Source: Clostridia bacterium (GTDB taxonomy: Bacteria > Bacillota > Clostridia > Oscillospirales > Acutalibacteraceae). Taken from it: 53,672 nt of DNA. The DNA lies in assembly GCA_017397125.1 (NCBI GenBank), contig JAFQKB010000077.1:1-53672 (forward strand), written 5' to 3'. Below are positions 33,300 through 40,952 of the stretch, piece by piece; position 1 is the first letter of the stretch, and each line of letters opens with the position of its first letter. Both the position numbers and the translations under genes were made by a program. The notes under the pieces are model-generated. The model was given only the letters and a program-made list of their open reading frames with translations. It made no database searches and was not told the origin of the DNA.

Positions 33300-34228
33300 T
33301 GGATAAGATGCTTCACGTATCGGTATCTCCCCACATCCACGGCAAAAAATCCACCACCGGCATTATGCTGGACGTGATCCTTGCCCTGCTGCCGGCCTCT
33401 GTGGCGGGCGTGCTGCTGTTCGGCCTGAGCGCTCTGTGGGTGATCGCCACCTGCGTCGTCACCGCGGTGGCCTGCGAGGCGCTGTTTAATCTCATCGTCA
33501 AAAAAGAGCAGACCGTGGGCGACCTGAGCGCCATCGTGACCGGTCTGCTGCTGGCCCTCAACCTGCCAGCCAACATCCCGCTGTGGCAGGCGGCGGTGGG
33601 CACCCTCTTCGCCATCATCGTGGTTAAGTGCATTTTCGGTGGTCTGGGCCACAACGTGGTCAACCCCGCCATCACCGCCCGTGTGTTTATGCTCATCGCC
33701 TTTGGCTCCATGACCGCGGCGGTGTTCCCCGCCGGTGTGGACGCCACCGCCGGCGCCACCCCTCTGTCCGTACTGGCTAAGGGCGAGACCGTCCAGCTGA
33801 TGGATCTGTTCCTGGGCAAGTGCGGCGGCGCCCTGGGCGAGACCAGCGCGCTGGCTCTGCTCATCGGCGGCATCTATCTGCTGGCCCGCCGGGTCATCAG
33901 CTGGCACATCCCGGTGTCCTTTATCGGCAGTGCCTTCCTGCTGTCCCTGCTGGTGGAAAAGGGCGATGCCACGGCCGCTCTGGCTTGGATCCTCTCCGGC
34001 GGTCTGTTCATTGGCGCCATCTTTATGGCCACCGATTACGTGACCTCTCCCACCACCGCCAAGGGTAAGCTCATCTTCGGTATCGGCGCCGGTGTGATCA
34101 CCGTGCTGGTCCGTTTCTTCGGTACATATCCCGAGGGCGTTTCCTTCGCCATTCTTCTGATGAATATTGTCAATCCGTACATCGATTCTCTGTGTACGCG
34201 TAAAGTGTTTGGAGGGAGCAAGAAATGA
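33299..34228 (+). CDS. rnfD: Rnf complex subunit D (membrane flavoprotein)
   Basis: 309 residues, about nine to ten membrane helices. The covalent FMN site is the Thr in TAGATPLSVL near residue 153, equivalent to the SGAT-like site of Vibrio RnfD/NqrB. N-terminal HVSVSPHIHGKKSTTGIMLDV and VNPAITARVFML are family features. The motif ATDYVTSPTTAKGKLIFG near residue 240 is typical. The stop overlaps the rnfG start (ATGA). Confidence 0.95.
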   Translation: MDKMLHVSVSPHIHGKKSTTGIMLDVILALLPASVAGVLLFGLSALWVIATCVVTAVACEALFNLIVKKEQTVGDLSAIVTGLLLALNLPANIPLWQAAVGTLFAIIVVKCIFGGLGHNVVNPAITARVFMLIAFGSMTAAVFPAGVDATAGATPLSVLAKGETVQLMDLFLGKCGGALGETSALALLIGGIYLLARRVISWHIPVSFIGSAFLLSLLVEKGDATAALAWILSGGLFIGAIFMATDYVTSPTTAKGKLIFGIGAGVITVLVRFFGTYPEGVSFAILLMNIVNPYIDSLCTRKVFGGSKK

Positions 34229-35406
34229 AGAATCATATTAAAAGTATTCTCTCTCTGACCGTTATCTGCGCGGTGGTCACCGTGCTGCTGGCGGGCACCA
34301 ATATGCTGACTGCCCCCATCATCGAGAAAAACCAGGCCGCTGCGGCCAACGAGGCGCTGCTGGTGGTTATGCCGGACGGCACCGACTTTGCGGCGGTGGA
34401 CCTGACCCAGTACACCCTGCCCTCCTCCGTGCTGGAGGCCTATAGCGAGGCCGGCGGCGGTCACGTGTTCAAGCTCACCGCCAGCGGCTACGGCCCCAAC
34501 ATGATCATCATGTGCGGCGTGGACGCTGCCGGCACCGTCACCGGTGCGGTGTGTCTGTCCAGTAATGAGACCCTGGGTCACGAAAAGACCTATGGCGAGA
34601 GCACCAAGGGTGCTACCGCCGAGACCATTGATTCTGTGGCGACCATCTCCGGTGCCACCATGACCACCGAGAACTACCGCAACGCGGTCAAGGATGCCCT
34701 CAACAGCGCCATCATTCTGGGCGGCGGCAGCGTGGACATCCGTACCGAAGAGGAGATCCTGGCGGACAACCTGGCGGCGGCTCTGCCGGCGGGTGACACC
34801 TTCACCGAGGTGTTTATCCACGAGGCTCTCACCGACGTGTCCGCCGTGTACACCGCCGCCAATGGCGCCGGCTCCGTCTACGTGACCGGCGAGGGCGAGG
34901 ATGCCCTGTTTGTGGGCGTGGGTGCCGACGGCGTGGTGGTGTCCGACGTGGATGCGGCCATCAAGGCCAACATCGAGGCTCAGGCGGCTGTTCTGGCGGC
35001 CTCCACCCTCACCGAGATCGACCTGTCCCAGTATGCGGATATGCCCAAGCAGGTGGATAAGGCCTACAAGACCTCCGGCGGCAATTACGTCATTGAGACC
35101 CACGGCTCCGGCTTCGGTATCAACGGCGACCACTACTACAACCCCTCCGGCGAGTACATTTACGTCAAGGTGGCTCTGACCGCCGACGGCAAGGTCATCA
35201 ACTGCGTCACCCTCGCCCAGAGCGAGACCGACGGCATCGGCTCTGCCTGTGCGGACAAGGAGTTCTACAGCCAGTTCAACGGCAAGGACGAGACCACCTA
35301 CAAGGACATCGACGCCATCAGCGGTGCGACTCTGACCACCAACGGTTACAAGTCGGCGGTTTCTAAGGCGTTCGAGGCCGTGAAAATTATGGAAGGAGTG
35401 GCATAA
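34225..35406 (+). CDS. rnfG: Rnf complex subunit G with two FMN-binding repeats
   Basis: 393 residues, about twice the usual RnfG length. One N-terminal helix (SILSLTVICAVVTVLLAG) anchors it. Then come two FMN-bind repeats outside the membrane: the first ends in TISGATMTTENYRNAVKDAL near 140-160, the second in AISGATLTTNGYKSAVSKAF near 364-383. Each keeps the SGAT-x-TT site where ApbE links FMN to Thr. Two covalent FMNs are therefore predicted, against one in characterised RnfG. A segment of about 100 residues separates the repeats. ApbE is encoded downstream at 39740. Confidence 0.93.
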   Translation: MKNHIKSILSLTVICAVVTVLLAGTNMLTAPIIEKNQAAAANEALLVVMPDGTDFAAVDLTQYTLPSSVLEAYSEAGGGHVFKLTASGYGPNMIIMCGVDAAGTVTGAVCLSSNETLGHEKTYGESTKGATAETIDSVATISGATMTTENYRNAVKDALNSAIILGGGSVDIRTEEEILADNLAAALPAGDTFTEVFIHEALTDVSAVYTAANGAGSVYVTGEGEDALFVGVGADGVVVSDVDAAIKANIEAQAAVLAASTLTEIDLSQYADMPKQVDKAYKTSGGNYVIETHGSGFGINGDHYYNPSGEYIYVKVALTADGKVINCVTLAQSETDGIGSACADKEFYSQFNGKDETTYKDIDAISGATLTTNGYKSAVSKAFEAVKIMEGVA

Positions 35407-35409
35407 CCA

Positions 35410-36099
35410 ATGAAAAAAGAGAATACTATGTCGGTCCTTCTCAAAGGACTCCTTCGTGAAAACCCTGTATTCGTTCTGATCCTGGGCACCTGTCCCACTC
35501 TGGCCACCACCACCACCGTCACCGGTGCCTTCGGTATGGGCCTGGCCACCCTGGCGGTGCTTGTGTGCTCCAACATCGTTATTTCCGCCCTGCGCAAGTT
35601 CATTCCCGACACGGTGCGCATCCCCTGCTACATCGTGGTCATCGCCGGCTTTGTGACGGTGGTGCAGATGCTCATCCAGGCCTTCATCCCCGATCTGTAC
35701 GAGACCTTGGGTGTGTATCTGGCGCTGATCACGGTCAACTGCATCATTCTCGGCCGTGCCGAGATGTTCGCCGGCAAGAATCCCATCGGCCGCTCTGCCC
35801 TGGACGGCATCGGTATGGGCCTGGGCTTCACTCTGGCGCTGCTGGCCATGGCCACGGTGCGTGAGGTGCTGGGCGCCGGCACCTTTGCCGGTATGGAGAT
35901 CCCCTTCCTGGTGGATCACAAGATCGAGCTGATGGCCAAGGCCCCCGGCGGTCTGATGGTCTACGGTATCCTGATCGCGGTGGTCAATAAGATCACCAAG
36001 GGCAAGGTTATCAAGAAAAAAGAGTTCTCTTGTGCCGGTTGTCCCGCTGCGGCCGAGTGTGCCGGCGGCTGTGCAGAAGCTGTAAAGGAGGAGCAGTAA
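35410..36099 (+). CDS. rnfE: Rnf complex subunit E with cysteine-rich tail
   Basis: 229 residues, six membrane helices; RnfE and RnfA form the inverted-topology pair with an intramembrane iron site. Family blocks are NPVFVLILGTCPTLATTT (the Cys of helix 1), ALITVNCIILGRAEMFA and GIGMGLGFTLALLAMATVREVLGAGT. The cytoplasmic tail ends FSCAGCPAAAECAGGCAEA, a C-x2-C-x6-C-x3-C set that ordinary RnfE lacks and that could bind metal or a cluster. Confidence 0.94.
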   Translation: MKKENTMSVLLKGLLRENPVFVLILGTCPTLATTTTVTGAFGMGLATLAVLVCSNIVISALRKFIPDTVRIPCYIVVIAGFVTVVQMLIQAFIPDLYETLGVYLALITVNCIILGRAEMFAGKNPIGRSALDGIGMGLGFTLALLAMATVREVLGAGTFAGMEIPFLVDHKIELMAKAPGGLMVYGILIAVVNKITKGKVIKKKEFSCAGCPAAAECAGGCAEAVKEEQ

Positions 36100-36100
36100 G

Positions 36101-36697
36101 ATGGATATTAAAGCATTGGTTATCATTCTTATGTCCTCCGTGTTGGTTGACAACTACGTTCTCAGCCGCTTCCTGGGCATCTGCCCCTTCCTGGGCGTGT
36201 CCAAAAAGGTGGACCAGTCGGTGGGTATGGGTCTGTCGGTTATCTTCGTGATGCTGATGGCCACCGCCGTGACCTGGCCCATCCAGACCTACGTGCTGGA
36301 TAATCTGGGCCTGGGCTACACCCAGACCATCGTGTTCATTCTGGTTATCGCCGCCCTGGTGCAGTTCACCGAGATCTTCCTCAAGAAGAACATTCCGGCC
36401 CTGCACAAGAGCCTGGGTGTGTATCTGCCCCTGATCACCACCAACTGCGCGGTGCTGGGTGTGACCATCAACAATATGACCGATGGCTACAATTTCGTAG
36501 AGTCCATGGTCAGCTCTCTGGGCTGCGGTCTGGGCTTTTTGCTGGCGATGGTGCTGTTCTCCGGCGTGCGCTCCCGCATCGACGAGAGCGACATCCCGGC
36601 CAGCTTTAAGGGCCTGCCCGTGACGCTGATCGCGGCGTCGTTCGTATCCATGGCGTTCTTCGGCTTTGCCGGGATCGTCGAGAATCTGCTGGCGTAA
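36101..36697 (+). CDS. rnfA: Rnf complex subunit A
   Basis: 198 residues, six membrane helices. It pairs with RnfE and carries the conserved cysteine segments SRFLGICPFLGVSKK near residues 22-36 and LPLITTNCAVLGVTI near 107-121, which supply the central membrane [2Fe-2S] site. It starts two bases after the rnfE stop with GGAGG upstream. Confidence 0.96.
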   Translation: MDIKALVIILMSSVLVDNYVLSRFLGICPFLGVSKKVDQSVGMGLSVIFVMLMATAVTWPIQTYVLDNLGLGYTQTIVFILVIAALVQFTEIFLKKNIPALHKSLGVYLPLITTNCAVLGVTINNMTDGYNFVESMVSSLGCGLGFLLAMVLFSGVRSRIDESDIPASFKGLPVTLIAASFVSMAFFGFAGIVENLLA

Positions 36698-36712
36698 AGG
36701 AGGGTGTGACGT

Positions 36713-37519
36713 ATGCCTATTATTATTGCTCTTCTTGTGGTGGCGGCGATCGGTCTGGTGGCCGGTGTGCTGCTGGCATTGGCCTCCCACTTCTTTGCGG
36801 TGGAGGAGGACCAGACCGCCAAGGCGGTGCGCGAATGCCTGCCCGGCGCCAACTGCGGAGCCTGCGGCTTTGCGGGCTGTGACGCCTATGCCGAGGCGGT
36901 GGCTGAAGGCAAGGCGGCGGCCAATCTGTGTATCCCCGGCGGCCCGGACGTAGCGGCTCAGCTGTCCGATGTGCTGGGTGTTGAGGTCACCGCCGAAAAG
37001 CCCCGGGTGGCCTACGTGAACTGCAGTGGCGACTGCAACGCGGTGGGCTGCACCGTGGTGTACGATGGCATCAAGAGCTGCAAGGCGGCCTCGATGCTGT
37101 ACGGCGGCCCCGAACTGTGCAAATACGGCTGTGTGGGTTGCGGCGACTGTGTGGCCGCCTGCCCGGTGGGCGCCATCGAGGTGGTCAACGAGCTGGCCCG
37201 TATCGACCCCGCCACCTGTATCGCCTGCGGCGCCTGCGTCAAGACCTGCCCCAAGGGCATCATCTCCCTGGTGGAGGAGGACGTGGTGGTGGCGGTGGCC
37301 TGCAGCAACAAGGAAAAGGGTGCTGTGGCCCGTAAGCACTGTATGAACGCCTGCATCGGCTGTAAAAAGTGCGAAAAGGTCTGTGAGTTTGATGCGGTCA
37401 AGGTGATCGACAACCTGGCGGTCATCGACTATTCCAAGTGCAGCCATTGCTGCAAGTGCGCTGAGGCCTGTCCCACCGGCCGTCTGATGGTGGTGGATCT
37501 GGCGGGCGCAAAGGTATGA
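36713..37519 (+). CDS. rnfB: Rnf complex subunit B (ferredoxin-accepting iron-sulfur subunit)
   Basis: 268 residues. A single N-terminal helix (IIIALLVVAAIGLVAGVLLAL) is followed by the [4Fe-4S] domain with C-x2-C-x4-C-x16-C (from NCGACGFAGCDAY near 46) and four ferredoxin-type C-x2-C-x2-C-x3-C motifs: CVGCGDCVAACP, CIACGACVKTCP, CIGCKKCEKVCE and CSHCCKCAEACP. It takes electrons from reduced ferredoxin and passes them into the membrane subunits. ATGA overlap with the next gene. Confidence 0.95.
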   Translation: MPIIIALLVVAAIGLVAGVLLALASHFFAVEEDQTAKAVRECLPGANCGACGFAGCDAYAEAVAEGKAAANLCIPGGPDVAAQLSDVLGVEVTAEKPRVAYVNCSGDCNAVGCTVVYDGIKSCKAASMLYGGPELCKYGCVGCGDCVAACPVGAIEVVNELARIDPATCIACGACVKTCPKGIISLVEEDVVVAVACSNKEKGAVARKHCMNACIGCKKCEKVCEFDAVKVIDNLAVIDYSKCSHCCKCAEACPTGRLMVVDLAGAKV

Positions 37520-37926
37520 GCCATCGGCAGAACACCTCTGCAGACCAAAAAAGGAAAACTCGAAACGACATAATCCTTGCCGCCGTTATAGTTGTTATAG
37601 CGGCGGCAGGCCTTATGCTGTGGCGGTTTAACCGGGCAGAGGGCGTGTCTGTGGCTGTCAACATCGACGGCGTACAGACGGCGGTGTATCCGCTGGCAGA
37701 GGACCGGGAGGTGGTCATCACCACCGGCGATAACGATGAGCACCGGAATGTGCTGGTCATCGAGGACGGCAAGGCATATATTAAAGAGGCGGATTGCCCC
37801 GACGAGATCTGCGTCCAGACCCGGGCGGCTGCCTACGTGGGGGAGACCATCGTGTGTCTGCCCCACAAGCTGGTCATAGAGATCACCGCCGCCGGCGCCG
37901 ACCCGGACCTGGATATGACCGTGTGA
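37516..37926 (+). CDS. NusG domain II-containing membrane-anchored protein
   Basis: 136 residues: a basic N-terminus, one membrane helix (IILAAVIVVIAAAGLMLW), then a compact beta domain of the NusG_II type with DCPDEICVQT near residue 93 and IVCLPHKLVIEI near 113. The two cysteines are conserved in this family, which commonly accompanies rnf, Gx-transporter and apbE genes. The role is unknown; a part in flavin attachment or Rnf maturation is only a guess from context. ATGA overlap with rnfB. Confidence 0.87.
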   Translation: MSHRQNTSADQKRKTRNDIILAAVIVVIAAAGLMLWRFNRAEGVSVAVNIDGVQTAVYPLAEDREVVITTGDNDEHRNVLVIEDGKAYIKEADCPDEICVQTRAAAYVGETIVCLPHKLVIEITAAGADPDLDMTV

Positions 37927-37949
37927 TAAAAACCGTTTCGGAGGGTGCT

Positions 37950-38456
37950 ATGAAAAAAGAAAAGATCACCCGTATGGCGGTGCTGGGTCTGCTCACCACC
38001 ATGGCCCTGATCCTCTCGTACGTAGAGTCGCTGCTGCCGCCCATCTGGGCAGCGGTGCCGGGCATCAAGATCGGCCTGCCCAACATCATCATCATTCTGC
38101 TGCTGTATAAGTCCGGATATAAGGCCGCCGCCACGGTGTCCTTTATCCGCGTATTTCTGGTGGCGCTGCTGTTCGGCAGCATGATGACCTTTGCCTACAG
38201 TCTGGCCGGCGCCGTGCTGAGCCTGACGCTGATGGCGCTGTGCAAGCGATTTAACCTATTCTCCCCTGTGGGCGTGAGCATCGTGGGTGGTGTCACTCAT
38301 AATCTGGGTCAGATCCTAGTGGCCATCGCCCTGTTTGATACGGTGCAGCTGGGCTATTATATGATCGTGCTGGCGGTCACCGGTACCGTGGCGGGCGTTT
38401 TCATCGGTCTGGCGGGCTCTCTTTTGCTGCGGCGATTGGAAAAATTCAACATATAA
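37950..38456 (+). CDS. Gx transporter family membrane protein (heptaprenyl diphosphate synthase component I-like)
   Basis: 168 residues with five or six membrane helices. RMAVLGLLTTMALILSYVES, GIKIGLPNIIIILLLY, FIRVFLVALLFGS and GVSIVGGVTHNLGQILVA match the Gx transporter/Hpre_diP_synt_I family, related to ECF-type S components. Members are frequently found beside NusG-II and ApbE genes, so a flavin- or quinone-related substrate has been suspected. GGAGG lies 6 bases upstream of ATG 37950. Confidence 0.87.
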   Translation: MKKEKITRMAVLGLLTTMALILSYVESLLPPIWAAVPGIKIGLPNIIIILLLYKSGYKAAATVSFIRVFLVALLFGSMMTFAYSLAGAVLSLTLMALCKRFNLFSPVGVSIVGGVTHNLGQILVAIALFDTVQLGYYMIVLAVTGTVAGVFIGLAGSLLLRRLEKFNI

Positions 38457-38508
38457 AATGAAGGAAAACTGTTTTTATCCACCTACCCAATGAAATCGCA
38501 AGAATGTA

Positions 38509-38537
38509 TTGACAAAGCTGTATTTTTATGGGATAAT
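38509..38537 (+). promoter_or_regulatory. Promoter of the duplicated-domain lipoprotein
   Basis: TTGACA (38509-38514), a 17-base spacer and GATAAT (38532-38537), 77 bases before the start codon. It implies the lipoprotein is made separately from, and possibly more strongly than, the rnf operon. Confidence 0.8.
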
Positions 38538-38614
38538 CAACAGGTAAATTGGAGGGGTGCGGAATACGTGCGCCTCGATTTAACAAAAATTTAACAACCA
38601 AGGAGAAGATTGCT

Positions 38615-39658
38615 ATGAAAAAGATTCTCAGCGTAGTTCTCGTGGCCGTTATGCTGTGCACGTTTGTTGCCGCTACCGGCTGTGGTGAAAAGCCCGCCGC
38701 GACCCTGAAGTTCGGTCTGGGTGTTTCTGCCAACTATGGCGCTACCACCGATGCCGAGGGCGACACCAACGGCGCCGGCGAGTTCAACACCACCGGTGTG
38801 GCTGTTCTGCTGGATGCCGAGGGCAAGATCGTGAAGATCGACGTGGACACCGCCCAGATCAAGACTGCCTGGACCTCTGAGGGTAAAGTGGTTGCCACCA
38901 CCGAGCTCAGAACCAAGTACGAGAAGGGCACCGACTACAACATGGCCGCCTTCGGCAAGAAGCACGACGGCGGCGAGGGCAAGCCCCTGGAGTGGTTCGA
39001 GCAGGCCGACGCCTTCATGAAGACCGTTACCGGCAAGACCCTGGCTGAGGCCAAGGCTTACATGGCCGCTGACCAGTATGCCACCGGTGACCTGGCTACT
39101 GCCGGCTGCACCATCAAGGTTGGCGAGTTCATGACCGCTCTGGAGAAGGCTGTTGCCAACGCCAAGGATTCTGCTGCTACCGCCGCTGACTCCCTGAACG
39201 TGGCTCTGGTTTCTGCCAACTCTCACTCCAGCAAGGATGCTGCCGAGGATGCGGACGGTGTTGCTCAGATCGACACCACCATCGTGGCCGCTGTTGTCAA
39301 CGCTGAGGGCAAGGTCGTTGTCGCCGACACCGACTGCACCCAGGGCAAGATGAGCTTCAACGCCACCGGCGCTGCTACTCTGGACATCACCACTGCCGTG
39401 AAGACCAAGCTGGAGCTGGGCGATGATTACAACATGGCCAAGTTTGGTCAGAAGCACGACGGCAGCGAGGGCCAGCCCCTGGAGTGGTACGCTCAGGCCG
39501 CTGAGTTCAACAAGGCCATCGTTGGCAAGACCGCTTCCGAGTTTGCCGCTCTGGCTGCTGAGGACGGCTACGCCACCGGCGATCTGGCTACCGCCGGCTG
39601 CACCATGGCTGTTGGCGATATGATCGCCGCCGCTGTGAAGGCTGCTACCGTTGCCTGA
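38615..39658 (+). CDS. Abundant lipoprotein with two tandem copies of an unknown domain
   Basis: 347 residues. The signal peptide ends in lipobox VAATGC with the lipidated Cys near residue 23. Two repeats of about 150 residues follow (about 30-185 and 195-347). Each has DAEGKIVKIDVD- or NAEGKVVVADTD-like strands, YNMAAFGKKHDGGEGKPLEW or YNMAKFGQKHDGSEGQPLEW, GKTLAEAKA or GKTASEFAA, and YATGDLATAGCT at the same place. The layout recalls FMN-bind proteins but no SGAT motif is present. Codon use is strongly biased to GCT, GGC and AAG, as in highly expressed genes. Its place between rnf and apbE suggests a redox or flavin link, which is unproven. Confidence 0.85.
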   Translation: MKKILSVVLVAVMLCTFVAATGCGEKPAATLKFGLGVSANYGATTDAEGDTNGAGEFNTTGVAVLLDAEGKIVKIDVDTAQIKTAWTSEGKVVATTELRTKYEKGTDYNMAAFGKKHDGGEGKPLEWFEQADAFMKTVTGKTLAEAKAYMAADQYATGDLATAGCTIKVGEFMTALEKAVANAKDSAATAADSLNVALVSANSHSSKDAAEDADGVAQIDTTIVAAVVNAEGKVVVADTDCTQGKMSFNATGAATLDITTAVKTKLELGDDYNMAKFGQKHDGSEGQPLEWYAQAAEFNKAIVGKTASEFAALAAEDGYATGDLATAGCTMAVGDMIAAAVKAATVA

Positions 39659-39680
39659 TCATCTGACGGATTAAAAAAGG

Positions 39681-39714
39681 CGGGGATGTTGTTTGCGCAA
39701 CATCCCCGTTTTTT
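39681..39714 (+). terminator. Terminator after the duplicated-domain lipoprotein
   Basis: An 11-bp stem CGGGGATGTTG/CAACATCCCCG with a 6-base loop and TTTTTT. The apbE ribosome site begins only about 12 bases later, leaving no room for a separate promoter after it. Confidence 0.92.
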
Positions 39715-39739
39715 ATAGCACAAAACAGGAGGTATGGAA

Positions 39740-40804
39740 ATGAAACGGGTCATAGCGTTTTGCCTGTGCGTGGTGCTGGCTTTATCCTGTACCGCCTGCC
39801 ACAAGGCACCCGAAAAAACCAAATACAGCGCCTATTACTTCGATTATTTCGATACCGCCACCACCATCATCGGATACACGGAATCGAAGGAGGCCTTTGA
39901 CGCCACCTGCGCCGAGATCGTAGCGCTGTTGGAGGAATACCACCGGCTGTACACCATCTACAACCGCTTTGAGGGGCTGACCAACCTGGTGACGGTCAAC
40001 GACCTGTCCGACGGGGCGCACAAGGCGGTCACGGTGGACCGGAAGATACTGGATATGCTGCGGTTCGCCAAAGAGATGCACCAAAAGACCGACGGCTACG
40101 TGAACGTGGCCATGGGCAGCGTGCTGAAGATCTGGCACAACTACCGCAACGCGGGCATCGATGACCCCTCCACCGCCGTCCTGCCGCCTATGGACAAGCT
40201 GACCGCGGCGGCAGAGCATACGGACATCAACGACCTTATCTTGGACGAGCAAGCTGGCACCGTGTACCTGGCAGACCCCCAGATGCTTTTGGATGTGGGC
40301 GCCATTGCCAAGGGCTATGCCGTGGAGGCGGTGGCCCGCTATCTGGAGGATAAGGGTGTCACCGGCTATCTGCTCAACGTGGGCGGCAACGTGCGCACCC
40401 TGGGTATGGCCGGCGATGAGGACAAGCCCTGGAACGTGGGCATCGAAAACCCGGACCGGGAGGATACGGACAAGCCCTATATCGAGTATCTGCATCTGTC
40501 CGGCCAGTCCCTGGTCACCAGCGGCTCCTATCAGCGCTATTACGAGGTGGACGGCATCCGTTATCACCACATCATCGACCCGGACACCCTGATGCCCGGC
40601 ACCAACTATCGGTCGGTGTCGGTACTGACCGGCGATTCCGGCCTGGCGGACGCCTTTTCCACGGCGCTGTTTCTGATGCCCTATGAGCAGGGCAAGGCGC
40701 TGGTGGAATCCACCCAGGGGGTGGAGGCCATGTGGGTGATGCCGGACGGCGAGCAGCGCTATTCCGCCGGCTTTAAGGCCTATACCTATGTTCCCGAGAA
40801 TTGA
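39740..40804 (+). CDS. apbE: FAD:protein FMN transferase
   Basis: A 354-residue lipoprotein-type ApbE (signal peptide MKRVIAFCLCVVLALSCTAC, lipidated Cys near 20). It transfers FMN from FAD to the Thr of SGAT-like sites in RnfG and RnfD outside the membrane. Seen are YFDTATTIIGY near 35-45, LLDVGAIAKGYAVEAVA near 188-204, YLLNVGGNVRTLG near 215 and HHIIDPDTLMPG near 276. ATG 39740 has AGGAGG 8 bases upstream; an ATG 6 bases earlier abuts that site. It lies directly behind a terminator, so expression probably depends on read-through. Confidence 0.95.
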   Translation: MKRVIAFCLCVVLALSCTACHKAPEKTKYSAYYFDYFDTATTIIGYTESKEAFDATCAEIVALLEEYHRLYTIYNRFEGLTNLVTVNDLSDGAHKAVTVDRKILDMLRFAKEMHQKTDGYVNVAMGSVLKIWHNYRNAGIDDPSTAVLPPMDKLTAAAEHTDINDLILDEQAGTVYLADPQMLLDVGAIAKGYAVEAVARYLEDKGVTGYLLNVGGNVRTLGMAGDEDKPWNVGIENPDREDTDKPYIEYLHLSGQSLVTSGSYQRYYEVDGIRYHHIIDPDTLMPGTNYRSVSVLTGDSGLADAFSTALFLMPYEQGKALVESTQGVEAMWVMPDGEQRYSAGFKAYTYVPEN

Positions 40805-40900
40805 ATGATAAAAGAGAAAGCCACTGGTACCGTGGAGTGACTGGCCCACTATTGCCACACCGTGATCGCGGCTGTGCTGGAATTGCAGCCGGACGTGTGA
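40805..40900 (+). pseudogene. Possible gene remnant after apbE with an internal TGA
   Basis: Directly after the apbE stop a short frame reads MIKEKATGTVE, TGA, LAHYCHTVIAAVLELQPDV, TGA. The part after the inner TGA (40838-40840) looks protein-like, but no family was recognised and there is no ribosome site beyond the apbE end. It may be a decayed gene end or chance. Confidence 0.25.
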
Positions 40901-40915
40901 GGAATATAAGAATAT

Positions 40916-40947
40916 AATCCCCTTCCGGATTCAACCGGAAGGGGATT
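40916..40947. terminator. Hairpin between apbE and the BlaR1-like gene, probable terminator
   Basis: A 13-bp perfect stem AATCCCCTTCCGG/CCGGAAGGGGATT with a 6-base loop, followed by TCGTTTT on the plus strand. It lies between converging genes and could serve both, though the T tracts are imperfect. Confidence 0.7.
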
Positions 40948-40952
40948 TCGTT

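Noticed and set aside
40838..40840. Selenocysteine codon in the small frame after apbE
   Set aside because: The downstream 60 bases contain another TGA and no obvious SECIS-like hairpin right after the codon. No selenoprotein family was recognised.
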